A stretch of 64,000 bases of DNA from Leptidea sinapis (GCF_905404315.1 NC_066273.1:1550001-1614000); one strand, 5' to 3'. Positions 1 through 14,680 are shown, counted from the stretch's first letter. A program made the numbers and translations. Notes: a model not told the origin generated them from the sequence alone.

Positions 1-498
1 ACACTGCTGTACTTGTTTTGACTGAAATGTATTTTGACTTAACTAAAATGTAATTGGCGAATGAAGTGATCAATATTATTATTGTAACTTTTAACAAAGA
101 CTTGAACTAACTTTTTACACGTTGTTTCATTGTTCACTACTATTCAAACAAGTTATATTTTAATGACTGATTGATGTCACGTCTGAAAAATGAACTATAA
201 AAATCCATACTACACACATCTCATCGTTTACATATATCATCTTCTTTTTATAGACATAAAAGCATCAAAACTAACATATTTTCAATATATGTATGTTATG
301 TTATATATACACAGATATCCACTAGTCCCGAGTGCAATATACACTTGGTGGGCGTCCATCACATGTCACTATCAATTACCCTGGCGAGCTTGTCGCCGGC
401 ACAGCTCTACACTACCCTCACACACAAACACCGAAATGATTAAACTGTCTATTTCACAACAATACAACACTCGATACGTTAGCTTTCATGCTGGTTAC

Positions 499-813
499 TT
501 ACGGCCGTTCCCAATATCTCTTACTTGAGATAAAAATCGTAAGTATCGTTGACTTTTCTGTCCCAATAAACTTTTCGACAGTAACTCACCTTATCCGTAC
601 ACGCTGTCTGTGAATGGGAGGATGTATAGCTTACCAGCGATAGAAGTTTGTATGTAAAATGCAATTCACGCGCCCCAATATAAGGCGATAAGAATGACTT
701 ATGGGGTATATTGGGATTATTATTTCAGCTTCAGATTATTGACAGCTAATTACTGACCGTAGAAGATAGTAATTTATCTCTACCTGTAGATAGTATATTG
801 GGAACGGCCGTAA
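499..813. mobile_element. MITE with 19-bp perfect terminal inverted repeats
   Basis: TTACGGCCGTTCCCAATAT at 499-517 is exactly inverted at 795-813, giving a 315-bp element with no coding capacity. The outermost bases give TA on both sides of CGGCCG, consistent with a TA target duplication as in Tc1/mariner-type MITEs. A degraded second copy lies at 41,236-41,517 beside a pum exon. Confidence 0.85.
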
Positions 814-1129
814 TAGAGGGATTCATGTGTCATAGGAATTTAATTAAGAACAAGTATTTTGTTACAGTTTAGCGTAAGCTTTAATGGTGTCATTGGATTA
901 TTCCACTAAAAATACGCATGAAAATAAATTAATTTTGTTATTATTTAAAGAGAAGAAATAAATTTGAACTCAACAACATTATATAGAACAAAAATAATCA
1001 GAGAAGCTCATAATTGACGAAAGACTTCACTTAAATAGGATTTATAATTAAGTTTATCCATGTTTTATAGCCGTACGAAGTAGTAGCGAACTCTCGGGCT
1101 GGATAACAATCTGCGAGTCGGGTAAACGA

Positions 1130-1350
1130 ATTTTAAATAAAAACGGTCGGGGTCGAACAACGCTACGACCGAAACGGCTCCAAGTTTTGTCATTGTTTTC
1201 TATATTGCGCGAGGCAATTAGTGCAACTCGAACGAGACGCGATTCTTACCGGCCGCGGCCTCGCAGTCCATTCTGCCCCAATCAAATTACGGGCTTCGCG
1301 GGAGAAGCCACCCCTCTCTGCCTCCTCCACAAACCATTAAACAAACCTCT
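1130..1350. promoter_or_regulatory. GC-rich intronic block, possible enhancer
   Basis: A GC-rich island stands out from AT-rich surroundings and contains CAATTAG and CAAATTAC homeodomain-type sites next to CG-rich sequence. The overlapping 95-codon open frame at 1,187-1,474 is low-quality and not coding-like. Conservation among moths would be needed to confirm. Confidence 0.25.
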
Positions 1351-4300
1351 TCCAATTCCATGTCGCAACATCAACACTTCAACTAATGGACAAAAGAAAC
1401 GAGTTTCTCGTCAATTTTGGTTTTCATTTCTCACTTGCCTTTTAATTATGCACATAAATTATTATTTTTCTTAACTGTTTGTAACCTCGCACGGTTGGAA
1501 ATGATAGCGAGACTATTGCTACAATTTTGCTTAGTTATAATATACGGTGCCGGTCGCTGACCCATAGAGACTCCTAACTGAATGATTAACGCGAGTAACA
1601 CACAAATAAATAAATTTGAAAGGGTTTAATAGAGTTCAAAAATAGGTTTTTAAAACGTGCGTTACATCATATGTGAATTGATAGATATAAAATTTTTAAC
1701 ACGACCTTGTTTTAACCCATTAAAACGTATTCTATATGAACAACTGAAATGCTTTCCTTTGTATTTGATGTGGTAAATATATTCCTAATCTGCTATTGTT
1801 TATTTTCATTGACATGGCCGCTACATGAAACGATTGTCAAATATTTCGACGGTTCATATATACGTAAGTTATACTTATAATTATCAGTTTATTCTAGTAC
1901 CGAGCTCAGCTCAGGACTACGTGTGCTATGTAATTAGGAAGGTGTATTTATTCGTCAGTGTTCGGCGACGTCGCCGCTCCGCACGGCCCTCGGTAATTAC
2001 CACGCTGGCTGGGGCCGGGTGATCTGCCGTCAACATCGCGTGCTCAGTCCGACATCAGTATTAAACGCTAGCGAAGAACCCGTACCCTATCTGATAACAT
2101 GCAATCTAGTTTTGCGATCTACATGCCTCTACTACGGTAACGTTCTGCAGTGACGTCACTCTTTCTACCTGCCTCTATAAGCACGACATAATCCTAATCA
2201 ACAAACATTGTATTCGGTACGCATATACCGAGTTTAAAACTTTCATTTGCTCTATAAACTCAAAACATATAGACAAAACAGTCTAAGAAAATAAAACTTT
2301 TTTGTATATATTTCTTATTCAAGATAAACTCTTGAAGCGGTAACCAAGGTATCTTGAACTAGTGTAACGCTTACAATAGCTAGAAACCTTTAGATTGAGA
2401 TTGGAACATCAAAACTTCTTAAGAATGTTGATTTATTAAACCAATTAAAGATAAAGGTATGTAAATATGGTATAATAAAAAAAACCAAACCAGTGGTGAT
2501 AAACGTACTCAAATGACACAATTAATCAGTGGGGTATCTACATGAGTGCGGAATACTAAAAGTGAATGTTTTAGCCTAATCAAGGTATTAACTGAAGCTA
2601 TAAAGGAATAGCCCTCGTCACGCGATCGTTCATCGTACACCTTTTTCTTTAAAAGATACAAGCTGGTTAAAAAACCTTGCATGTCTCCCCGCACAATAGA
2701 CGCCTCTGTCGAGCTATATAGTGTGTAAATCGCGATAAACCAAACATTTATAAAAAGCTCTTCAAGTTGTGGAACGTTATAGCTTTTGTGACGTCTACAA
2801 CCAGTTCGACGGCATTCGTGTTACAATAATAAACATAACATTTTGTAAAATATTTGACAAGCGATAGGTACTTTTAACATTTTGTTAATAATAATCTGCA
2901 TATTATGTAAATTATTTTCCATTTAATTTATTTATAACCAAACCATTTTATATTTGAAAAACATAAAATCTTTCAATCATTATTATGTTACTATAGATTC
3001 AGTACAATACTCTTAAGTAGTTTATTTACTTAAGGCCAATAACAAGCTACCACATATGGAATAATTTTTTTCCATAAATCTAAACAAAAAATTCAGTTAT
3101 AGAATTAATTTTTAGTCCAATAAATTTAATTTAGCTTCCAACCTTTAATACTTTTTTCTATCACGAGCAAATACATCAATGTCAAACAGTGTGATGGAAA
3201 GTGAAAAAAAAAACCTCCCAAGAAATCAGCAATACTAGTAGTCTAAGCGATGCGTTGCTGAAATTTAGATCGGAGTGTGCGACTTAAAGATCCTTATGTC
3301 GTATCGGGTCGGGACTACATGTCGGCAGATGGTTACACCAAGTGGCCGTGCGAGGCAAAAAGTTTCTAGTGTAACAAGAATGTGATGAATTTCACTGATT
3401 CACAACATACAATATGCAGAAAATAACGTGTATTACCTACACGTTGACTTCAACACCCATCGTTTATGGGTTTTAAGTCGGAGTATGGATCGTCGGTAAC
3501 AACTTTAAAGCTCCGATCAAAATATCTCCGCTAAAAATGTAACAAATGGCTTCGGAATGAAATGCTGTTTGTTCGACTGACACTTGTAGTAGGTACGAGA
3601 TGTGAAGCAGAGGCGGATTTGTTGACGTGCAAACGGAGACTGATGAGACCTAAGTCTTAGACTTAAGGCTGTCAGCGAGATTACGGTAGGTGCAATGGAA
3701 TTAATTGAAATTAGTTACGAGAATTCCGGTAAACTGGTTCAAGTGAAATTTGTGTATCAAAATTCGGGTAAACTTACTCTGTGTGCTTCAATTCTATATA
3801 TAGAGTCTATATTATAACCTACTTAAAACTACACATTTAATGAAATCTTAAAAAGCTTTACTTGTCTACTTATCTGTGTGTCTATGAATGTCCGTACAAA
3901 ACGCAAAAACTACCGAATAGATTCAATTTAAAATTTCGGATTAATATTAAGAAGAAGTAATGAAAACATGATATTAGCTCCAGTCTAGTAATCCAGCGAG
4001 TTAATACAGTCAAGGCAGGACTGGATCGTATTTCTACATCATTCCAGTCATTCAAAAGTTGTAAGATCGGTAACACTATATTGACAATGCTTTTTAATAA
4101 ATAAATAACAAATGGTTTGGGCAATTTAGAATGTTCTGGTCGGAGCGATCGAATGCCTCATAGTCATCATAGACGTGCACTGCGGTAACTATTGGTGACA
4201 AATAAATTGAGCTTGAATATTTTAAAACCGAATTATTAATGTCGGTCAATAGTAGCTAGTAGAAAAATAATTAAATAAATCATTTTTTCCTGGCAGGCAT

Positions 4301-4454
4301 GGAATATAATTGAATTTGGGGTATGCAACATGTAAATTTCACCATTGAAGTAAGTATGATGCAGTTATGCAGATTTATATCAGTGGAGTGGCTCCTTAAC
4401 AGATGCCAGCTTAGTGGGAAACTTTTTCCGTCATGAGATAGTAATGCGCAAACA

Positions 4455-4560
4455 TTATTGTGTTACGGTTTGAAGGGTACCGCAGCTACTGAAATAGTCT
4501 CAAAATGACAAGCGCATTTGCGAAGCCGCTCAGAATTTTCAATAATCGTGAAAGCCGGGG
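4455..4560 (+). repeat. SINE-like repeat S, heavily degraded
   Basis: ATTATTGTGTTACGGTTTGA, AGGGTACCGCAGCTACTGAA and CCGCTCAGAATTTTC are recognisable in the right order. One of very few mobile-element traces in the first 15 kb. Confidence 0.6.
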
Positions 4561-5599
4561 AATTGTTATGAGCAGCAGAGCTATTCCACTAAAAAACTGC
4601 AACTGAATATATCAGTATTCCACTAAGCAGGCCTATTTTGCAGGAACGCTAAAGTGGAGGAATAGCTATTCCGCTAATAAAACTGAACCACAACTGCACA
4701 CTTACTACACAATAATCGTATACTGTAAATTATTTTGACATTTGAACTATAATGACAGCAGTTATCTTTGAATAGTAGATCTTAATCAACTTTTGCACTG
4801 TAATTTTGGGAAGATTTAATTAATTCAAATGTTTGGATTATTGATATACTGATAGATAATACGCTAATTTTAATGAATTAGAACCAATTTTAAAAGTAAA
4901 TAATGAAATATAAAACTAATATTAAATCTTAAATATTATCAAGTAATATTTTCAAAACCTGTATCACAATGGAATAACCACATTTTAAATTGTTTTAAAT
5001 AGGTACATATTTTAAGTAGATAAAGATGTTTTAAGATTACGTATATCTTAGACGCAATGTAAGAAATATAAACATCCCCACATAGCGCAATAGCAATTAT
5101 CACCAAAATGTGTGTTAAAAAAAGTTTTTATATACGCTTTCTCATTATTCTTGGCATTAATTGTAGCAGCTTTATTAGTGGAGCGTGGAGTAGCAGTGCA
5201 GTGAAGATTAGTGGAATACGTCAACTAGCACTGCACTGCAAGTGCACGTGCAAGACTCAAATGACAAGCGTGCCACTGCAGTTGCAGTTATTTAACAGAA
5301 ATGCCGTACTGGGCGTATCATTTAGCATCAGGTGAACGTTTTTTTCGTCTCGTCACTTCTTCTCATAAATGAACAAAGCCGCGGCGCTATAACAGCGATC
5401 GTGCTCTTCAGCCATCACAAGATGATGATACTACGCACGCTCGCGCGACGACATATTAAATTTTCTAAAATTTGCATTTATATTTTAACTATTTTGCACT
5501 CCCAAGTAACTCTTGCTGTAATACTTGTACATGTGAAGAACCAGGAAAAAGTGATAAATAGAAAAAATTATATATAGATCAGTTAAAAACCCAACTAAC

Positions 5600-5830
5600 G
5601 TGAGTTAGGTATTAAGCTAGTCAGGCGGGAATCAGCGCGAAAGTGGAAAAATCCTCGCAAGTCAATTTGGTATTAAGAAGTAATGGAGAGTAACGGGCAT
5701 GATTTAGCGGCGCGGGGCCTCGGGCCGACGTAGCGCTGGCTGCTTCAATTATCGGCCCGTTGGAGCTCTCAATTACAAGCAGGCAGGCCCGCGGGATTCA
5801 ACCTTCAGCTGCGGTTCGCACTACTGCCTA
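5600..5830. promoter_or_regulatory. GC-rich intronic block, possible enhancer
   Basis: A roughly 230-bp block of high GC with interspersed CAATTATC and CAATTACAAG motifs, flanked on both sides by AT-rich DNA. It shows no open frame of note and no repeat signature. Called only from composition and motif content. Confidence 0.27.
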
Positions 5831-7789
5831 CAAATCTCTCGCCGGTTTCAAACATAACTATTTATAACAAAATAAGTTATAATCGACCTTAATAGCAAGA
5901 ATTAAATAGGTACTCGCAACGGCTTATTAGTTTATTATTTTATCGAGATATATTTATGACTACAACGGTCAAATGAGAGGTCCTACGGGAAGCTGCGGAT
6001 AAATAACCCATTCAATAAATAAATAACAGTAACGTGATCTTTGTGCTATTTCCTCCACCTTTTAATCATTACGGTTACTAAGGCATATACAAATTCTATC
6101 ATCTAGATAGGTGCGCAGCTATGTAACAGTCCAAGAGTCAATCACCACTCACAATAAGTCAATGGAGCGTAAGGTATACAGAAAAGCGGTCGGAGCTACA
6201 CATGAACAGTGTTACAGCGAACATAGAATCAATGGACAAGAGATACTTGTTTTTTTTCCTAACAGTTAAACTACGCACGCGTATGTTTTCTTGATTACAT
6301 TAAAAGAGCATGTCTATTTTTGTCTGATTCGCCAGAACAGGCCATTATTTGCAAGTTCTCAAAATGACTTTGTACTATTTGCGAAATAAATTGAATAAAT
6401 ATTTGTATTACAGTTATTTATTAATATTTTTAAAAGCTTTCAATTACTTTAAATGTGAATTAGCTTTGTGTGCATAACTACATGCATTTCATTAGTATAA
6501 AAGAGCACATTTGTGTAAAATCATTGCTAGAAAAACTCCAGTTGAACACGTTATTATGCGTAGTACGAGCGCACAATACGAACAATAGTTTTGACAAAAC
6601 ATTGCACAGAAATATGAAAAACCTGCAACTTTATTACGATTTTAAAACAAAAAAAATTACTTCGTTTCCACAATGGCTCCATTTTTTCACACTCACCAAG
6701 TGAGCTTTAAATTGTACGATTTTCATTTTATATACGAGACTTCAAGTTAGCTTACTTAAAAATGTTCTTCAAAACAACAATATTTCGTATGGCCATTGCA
6801 AAGTTTTGGGAAATTTGATACAAACTCAGTAATGTTGCTTCATGCGCAGCCGATTAATTTTATTTTCCACACTTAAAGCAAAAATAAGGGAACAAACAGG
6901 AGAGGTAAGCTACTAGTATGTAGTAATTAAATATATAGGCAGGAAACGTGTAATAGTGTACAAGAAAGTACTGTAAATCCATATTTGAGTGTGATCGGGT
7001 CGAGTGTCGTGTTTTAATTTGCACGTCGACACACGAGTGCAGTCCGCGCTCTGGTTTGCGGCGTCGGGCTGAGTGCCTTGCTAATTGCGAACGCCACGTC
7101 ACCTCAAACATCCACCTGTGTACCTCGCCATCAGAGCTCAATTCAAATGATTACTCTAGCATTAGTGTGCTAAAAGAGCGGCACATTAAAAGCAAACTTT
7201 ATCATTAAACAAATTCGCAATGAATCGCACCCGAGGGAAGGTAACACCGCTGATAACCCGTGTGATATCGTCGTCCGCATTAATTATTGCAAATTGGGCA
7301 TAAACAGCCAGGCCAGTTTGATAGGTACTATTGTTTTTGTTGGCAACACACACGCGTACTACTGTATAGTACAAGTCATCGCGTAAGGGGGGGCTCTCAA
7401 TGGTCTCGGGCAATTTTTGTAGTACAAATGAAACAGTTCCCCTCGCGCAACATAACGCAAACCGCGCAGCCCATGTAATCGGATAATAAAAAGGGCAAAC
7501 GCGGTAAATATAAGATGAGGAAGACAGTTTTACGAGCGGTACCTAATTAAGTGGTGAACCAAACGAAAAGAACAAAGTGTTTATGTTCAAATAAGTGGAG
7601 CCCAATTTGCTGAATGTTCACGAATCTACCGCCCTGAATGTAGTCTACATTAAAAATTTGCTTAAAGACTAAGTTGTGCGTTAATTATAGTACAGGTAGG
7701 TAATAATGTAGTAAATGACAACTATACCACGATTACATCACGCACCAACTATCAATTCAGCGAATTTATGTAGAACGTGCAAGAACGCC

Positions 7790-8300
7790 GAAAATAAACA
7801 ATCCACATATCGGCGCTAGAGGCGGTGAGCGCGTGAGGCAGATATTTTGAGAGCGCAGGTAGAGATGAGCGCGGAATGCGACTTCACCTGAGCGCTTGTG
7901 ATTCACGCGCACACATTCAGGCCGCTGACGTATTTATTGCGCTTACCATTTCTTTCGTCACGGCGATAGCCAATAGTGCGTTGTAAATAATTGGATACTT
8001 CTGTAAGGTTAAGCGCTAGATTCTGGAATCAATCGGAAAACGGGATTGATTACACTATTTCCTCCGAATTACCTTTGGTTTTTATCGTGCCCGCGTTCAT
8101 TTACGATTTATTTGCAGGGCCGTAGCGACTTAAGGAGGGCACGGCGCGTTTAATGTCGGGTCGCGGACATGGGTCTGCCCGAGGCGATTAATTAGCTGGG
8201 CCGCGTCAAAGCAAACAAATTAACAAGATGGGCGTGTTTTAGTGATAATAGGGTGTCGGACTGAATAAAATAGTGTCAATACAATCTCGACGTGTGTTAG
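7790..8300. promoter_or_regulatory. Dense GC-rich block with homeodomain-type sites
   Basis: Within about 500 bp are TTGATTACA (near 8,046), GATTAATTAGCTGG (near 8,186), TTTATTGCG (near 7,933) and several CpG-rich stretches, without coding potential or repeat character. This mix is typical of developmental enhancers in insect introns. Which gene it would act on is unknown. Confidence 0.32.
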
Positions 8301-8399
8301 TGGAGAGTTGCGATCAATAGCGATAACACACAATTCAATTAGCAATAAATAGCTTATTACACGCTAATCTGCTTTATAAGGTGGTCATGTCACATGTAG

Positions 8400-8620
8400 G
8401 GGTGCGGAGTGCGGCCAGACCAACTGGCACGCAACAGTCCGCCGCGCCCATCCACTAAATGGCTTCAGTTAATTAAGTTTAATCAGAACCTCGAGCATCT
8501 GGCCGGCCGCGGCGTGAGGCGGGGTACGCCCTCCCGATATTTTGTTACATTAACAGTGCACAAAACAACGCGGCGCTCCCCCGGCGATGTCAGTTTATCG
8601 GCGAAACCTTACACTCCCAC
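8400..8620. promoter_or_regulatory. GC-rich intronic block, possible enhancer
   Basis: GC-rich flanks around TTAATTAAGTTTAATCAG (about 8,469-8,486). Separated from the previous block by about 100 bp of AT-rich DNA. Composition and motif evidence only; the 82-codon open frame at 8,409-8,657 has no recognisable protein content. Confidence 0.28.
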
Positions 8621-10009
8621 AACCGTCCTAATAAAGCTATCATCGATAACAAAATGATTATATAAATGCCTAATTGTAAGGTATATTAATACGCAAGAGA
8701 ATAGATTAAATCGTGTGAGCGCTATGCTGAAGTTTATAACTTCTTAGTATTTCTGTAAATTATGTAACAAAAATGTTATACATAAAATAATAATATGGAT
8801 AAGGGACAAAACATTTAAATGATTAAGTTATTTTGAAAGTGAAAAGGAGTTGAGTGTTTACATTATCTTTGCAGAAGGACTAACTACTTTTCGGGAAATC
8901 TGATATCAATTCATAATAGTTGGAATAATAAAACAATAGGTTAAATGATAGTTCAATTCGTCGCTGTAGATACCGAGATGGCAGCGACTAGATAGCGCAG
9001 CCAGCAGTGTGGCGTGCGCCGCAGCCATTAACGCAGCGTGACGGATAGCGGAGGGTTCCTCGAGCGCTGGCTGGCGGCGGACTGGAGCGAGCCGACTCAC
9101 GCGATCTTATCGTGCTTCCCGCGAACATCGCCTCTCACTGTCCGGTACTATCTATTTTCTATACCGCACGAATATGCTAAACTTCAATATGCTAAAAGCG
9201 CTTCAAAACTCTACTATTATTATGGTACAAACTTGGAATATTAAAGGGCTAACCATAATAAGCATTTTCGGCGAGTAAAATCACTTTAAAAATTAGGATA
9301 TTATAATACGGCTAACACTAAACCACCGATCACACAGCGTATACGTACTCAATGCGATTACGAATTAGCAGGTGTTTGCATTGAGCATGTTCAAAACTGT
9401 TCCGTTTTGAACATACTTTTTTTATTTTAATTTCTGCGAATGCCCAGTGGAGCTGGTAACTCCCTGCGTGACAAGTAGAATTCACTGTGAAGTCCGAGTA
9501 CTCATTCCGCTCAGCGCGCCTCTCCAGACCACGCGCCTAACAGTTCCATTTTTAATTGAGCACCAACAAACTGTCGAAATACTTGTACAGAACTCTCTAT
9601 GTGACAGGAAGACAGAAAACTGTTGATCCTAGTATTACTAGGTTGTGACCGAGGCTATGGTTACGCCTGGCTGTTCTACAATATACATACATACTCATGA
9701 TCCGACATAAAAATTATGAACCTATGTCTACCTGGCACACTCTTTGGAACAATAATTGCACAGATTACCGTGTGATATATAACATCGTTATCATATTATG
9801 TAGACATTACGACATCGGGCAAACATTAATAACGTATTTTAAAAAACGATATATACAAACATCGCTGCTAAATTGCTTACAGAATATTCAGTATATCAAT
9901 TTTCTATTGTATCAATTGATAGGACTACCAATTACACATATACGATTTAGCATCGTATTTCAACCGCATGCGATACCTACTCGGTATATATAATAAACGA
10001 ACATGTGAA

Positions 10010-10150
10010 TCCTTTTGACGCAACGAACACGGACCGAAGTAAACGCACAGCTAATTAGCCGCGTTGATCTGAAACCACGGCCGAATTAATGCTTTGTTTC
10101 AACTTGCAAGCCTGCAACCGGACAACTGTGGCTTTTACGAATTAGCTCAA
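10010..10150. promoter_or_regulatory. Candidate enhancer with SOX/POU-like motif
   Basis: CTAATTAGC at 10,051 and ATTAATGCTTTGTTT at 10,085-10,099 lie within a compact GC-rich segment. The second motif joins a POU-like ATGC half to a SOX-like CTTTGT. Candidate only. Confidence 0.28.
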
Positions 10151-13100
10151 AATACGCTACAATACTGAATTACAAGTAGTTGGCGAAACAATTCCTAAAA
10201 AAAATTAACTTCATGTCCGATGGCGTGAGATAACATTTGAGTAACATAATAAAGTTCGCGCGATGTCGTACCCTAACTTCTATTCGGAAATATCAAGACC
10301 TTCAAATGTCGCGCTCAACGAACCACGTCTATGTTGTTGTTCACTGTGAACAAATTCTGGCCAATCTTGCTAGGGCGTGATGATGTATTTACAAGGCTGT
10401 CTCAGGTTTTCCGATGTCCAACCTATCACAAGCCAATAATTTTATTACTTAAAATTTTTCTAAGAGTCAGCAATGTTTTGAAGTTACTTTGAGTTTTCAG
10501 TTACTTAATACGAAAAGTACACAAATTATAATTACTATAAGTAGCACGAACAAGTAGTACCTATTAACGGGAAATTACAATGTGAAGATAGGGAATTTAT
10601 ATATAAATAGAGTACGTCTCATGGCAATTCTAATAGGCCCAAGCATGGTTCTATTAAGGAGTTCCGCTGCCTACTTTATGGGTTTATCACCATACCAGTT
10701 TAATATTACTATAATGGTAACGATGAAGCAGTAAATGTTGATTTAAAAGAGTGGTATTGTAATATATAGGTATATATATGGTATTCTTGGTACTTCTTCT
10801 TCGAAGTGGCGGTAAATGTAAAAATAAAATCTTGAAATTCATAAGTGTGGATTCCTTGGCCATGAATAAAGTGATTTTAATTAGATTTGATGGTATCAAA
10901 TTGTTTAGTATATTCGTTTATTTATCTTATTCAACCAAAAACGCTACATGATATCAATATGTTATTATAAATTTAGGAATTTAAATTCATATATTCTGTC
11001 ATCAGACCTAATATTTCAAATGAAAAAAGACCCATAAACTGCGGCGGTACGAGGAATCATATAATAAAGCAGTTGAAGAAAAGATCTTCAAGATCTCCAT
11101 TAACTAGATCGATTTGGATAGACTCAAGAAAATCGGTATAATACATAATATATGTGATTACATTTAGTAATACAAAAACTTTGGATCCCATCTTAACCAC
11201 AGTGCAAGCACGGTAGAATTTTTTGGATAGTGTGTGTTCACAAAGAGAAGAAATGCATAACCAACATGGTAACATGCATTAAAATAATATCAATTAAATA
11301 TATATCTACTTAGATACAGTTATTAAAGATGCTGATGATGTTATTAAAGATTAAAATGCATACAAGGTGCATAAAAATTATGAATGTAAGATTTTATTGT
11401 GAATTAAGACGTATTAGCGACATAAAAGTGTAAATATTTAAAGGTGTACCTACATGTACCTACTCAAAACACAACACACATAAATGCCCGTCATGTTTCT
11501 CGTCCCTTCACTCTATTGTCCAAGTGCTCGAGTTAATACCGACACATAAAAGCTAAACGTTCAACAAATTCACGTGCCCCATTGTAAAGTCACTAGTGCC
11601 CCAATTGTATTAACAATCAGAAGTTTTCAGACTACACAATGCCAGAGAAGGGATAGTTTTCCGAATCGGTAGCAGCCCCATTATGTAAACACGACACAAC
11701 ACTTTGTAATCGATACGCTTTACACAATAAACACGAGCGAGTAAGGATTTCCTATAAGAAATCAACTTTGATAACATAATATCTAGCTTGACCTCGTTTG
11801 AAAAGGATTGCCAAATTAATCTGGGATTCAACGCTAAGCCGAATACAGCCCATGGTGACAGGAAGGAATTTCTGAGGTCACTGAGGTGAGGTGGAGTAAA
11901 GCCTCTACGACAAACGCTTTTTTTTTTTTTTTTTCAGAAAAAGATTTGTATTGTATATCCTCTCTCATCACTTCTGTCTGTACATGTTTGTTAAAACCCA
12001 ATCGAATGAACCAATTAGAACACGCTGGTAGCAACAATATTGCAGACGCAGTATTGCTGGATGGAAAAGGAGTGCAATTGAAATTGTGGTAAGAAATATA
12101 ATCAAGCGGCTGACCACTGTGCCGCAATTGATCGTAGACATACGGTCAATATAAGGCGACATCATAACAGTGGGGTACAACAAGAGAGGGCAAACAGGCG
12201 CTCTATTGTGCGTGCTCTTCAACCTTCGTGTTGCCAAACTGTCGACTATATCAACAGTCCGCTGCGGAATATTGTAACAGGCTTCTAATACAAACGTGTC
12301 AAGATAATAAACGTTTCCTGTTTATATGTTGATACTTCCATACTCATTTTACTTCGTAAATCGATTTGTGTACAAAAAATCGGAAAATGAACCTCAGGTA
12401 GTTTTTGGCTCTCTGTTAATAAGCTCATCTTTGTACCACATAATCTGCCCGTATGGAACTCGTAAGAGATTTAGTTGAATAAGATACCAAGCTCTATCTT
12501 CCAGATAATTATTATTATCTAAAGAGTAGAAGAATGTTTTCTTTGAGTCCAGTTCCCTACGCCGCACCACGTACACTAAATTAGTTTTAAAGTTTTAAGA
12601 TCATAATCGAAATGATTGATGTGGCACATACCGATAAGATTTAGCGCTGCTTTACCGTTCCAGTGTATGAGTTACAGATTAACATGACAAACAAAATTAG
12701 ATCCCAAATCCGAAAAAATATAAAGCAGGATCAAGGAAATCATAACAAGCTATTGTTTATTGTCCTGAAATTTCATCATTTAGTTAAACAGCGAGGGAAT
12801 CAACGGTAAGTTAATAACGTCCTTCTGGTGGTCCACCAATTAATTAATCAAAATATAAAGCTATTGATTCATTATAATAATATAGAGACACCGTTAGATA
12901 GAGAACGTCGAAATATAAAATAGTGGGATCGTTCTATTCAGAATGTCAGATTATTTCACATTTATGCCATTCATTCGACACATTATTATAATAAACTCAT
13001 TGTTAGTATGCATATGAATGCACCAAGAGCAATTTGCGGAGAAGATTTCGAAGTATGTATTAAGGGGAACAAAATTATTTTTTCAAAATTTCCGTGCCTC

Positions 13101-13969
13101 GTGTTTTATTTCACGAATGTAAAATTTACACGTGAAAATCGATGGTGGCAAGTAAGAATATAAACAATAGCTCGTAAGGTAGTCTACATAGCGGATAATA
13201 AAACAGTGTGAAACAGGTTTCATCTTCCGGTGGAGGGCGAGTCGCGTGACTCTATGGTGCAACTTTTGGATGACTTCCTTTGTTTCTTCACGTTGCTGGT
13301 GTCGCGTGTTGTTGTATCACGACCGCCTAACTGGCTCATTCACATTGAGCGTCCGCCTCGAACAGTACCCAGTTTGTTGAAAGAAAGTTCTCACGTAGGT
13401 ACTCGCTAACGTGGCACAGACTCGCCACATCATACTAGGTGCTCGCAACAAATTAAATACGGTTTCAAGAAACGATAAGTAATGCAGTACGTTACATCGT
13501 ACATCATTGTCGCCTCGGCACGGCACTGCAATTTGAAGTTTCACCTCAATAATATATTCCGTTGTAAGCTATAATATAACATGTGATCTAAGTTAGACGA
13601 CTACAAATGAATAAAAATGCATAAAAATGGAAGAATCTTAATCTAATTAATGAATATGAAACGCTAAATCACAACAAGTAAGTAAAGCAGAGTAGTTGTA
13701 CGGATGTACTAGAGGTATTACTGTTGTAATGTGCATTATCATTTTCAAATTGTAAAAATGATAATAAATAGAGAAATAGATGTGGTTCGAAAAGAAAAGC
13801 AACGAGACACTGACGATTTAAATAAAACATATTTTTAGCCAATTCATTAATCTATCAACATGAACGTGATTTGGGTGCAGCATAAATTGTTTATTGAACA
13901 AAACTGTACAAAACTAATTATTATAGTTTCATTAAGAAGCAGTCTCCGGCAATAAAAATTAATAGAAGT

Positions 13970-14290
13970 AGAGTCGGTGCGGGCGATGGTGGCGTCCGCG
14001 GCGTCGAACGAACGATTAATCTAAGTTTGGAGAAGTAACAACAAGGTGAAGTGATCAGCGAGCGGCTGTTCAAGTTTAATAAGCATTAGTCGGGCGCTGC
14101 CAATAGCGTGGCTGTTATCTCCGCTGGCGTCGCTAATTACCGCTCTCACATCACACATCACCCGACGCGCTCTAACTGCACCAACATGTTTACGCACACG
14201 AATCAATTAGTCCGTGAATGATCGACTACGATAGCCCGGCCAACGTCCGCAGGTTTCGTAACAAGCGCACCTGTGGCTTCATAAATTATC
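13970..14290. promoter_or_regulatory. GC-rich intronic block, possible enhancer
   Basis: A 320-bp island with GATTAATC (14,014), CGCTAATTACCG (14,131) and AATCAATTAG (near 14,200), CpG-rich between them. No open frame with coding character. The adjoining 14,380-14,680 block is similar, with TTTATTGTTC and CATAAA near 14,580-14,602. Confidence 0.3.
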
Positions 14291-14379
14291 GATAACAATT
14301 ATCTAGATAAAATTTGATTACATTTATGCTTATTAAGTTCTTGTCAGAGAATAAAAAATGAACAATAATCAAGTGCTTA

Positions 14380-14680
14380 AAAAGCGCGACGACTTTAAAT
14401 GTGCACGATATTATGCACTCGCAGTCGCGTCGGGGCGTCAAAGCGAGAATAATCTCATAACCGCAGCCCGGACGAACGCGGGGACAGCTTAAGCTGAGCG
14501 CCCTCAGGCTTAGTGAGATTTTCTTTGAGCAAACACCAGCCAACGAAGTCGCCGCGTCCTCGTAGCCATTAAAGTAGAATTTTATTGTTCCCGTGCTCAT
14601 AAAGCGGGTAATTATTCAGACGTGCTCCAAGACAATTATGAAACGAGAGCGTAATATTTGACTCCGCACAGATAAAAAAG
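14380..14680. promoter_or_regulatory. GC-rich intronic block, possible enhancer
   Basis: A second GC-rich island about 90 bp from the previous one, ending in AT-rich TTTATTG and CATAAA motifs of the posterior-Hox type. A 104-codon reverse frame at 14,286-14,600 crosses it but is Ser/Leu-rich noise. Confidence 0.28.

Noticed and set aside
190..528. 112-codon plus-strand frame
   Set aside because: Low-complexity AT-derived residues (Tyr/Ile/His), no family resemblance, and it runs into the MITE at 499.
8980..9140. GC-rich stretch tested as the next pum exon
   Set aside because: None of the three minus-strand frames gives QLFRSQNP-like or PUF-repeat sequence, and there is no matching acceptor in phase 0.
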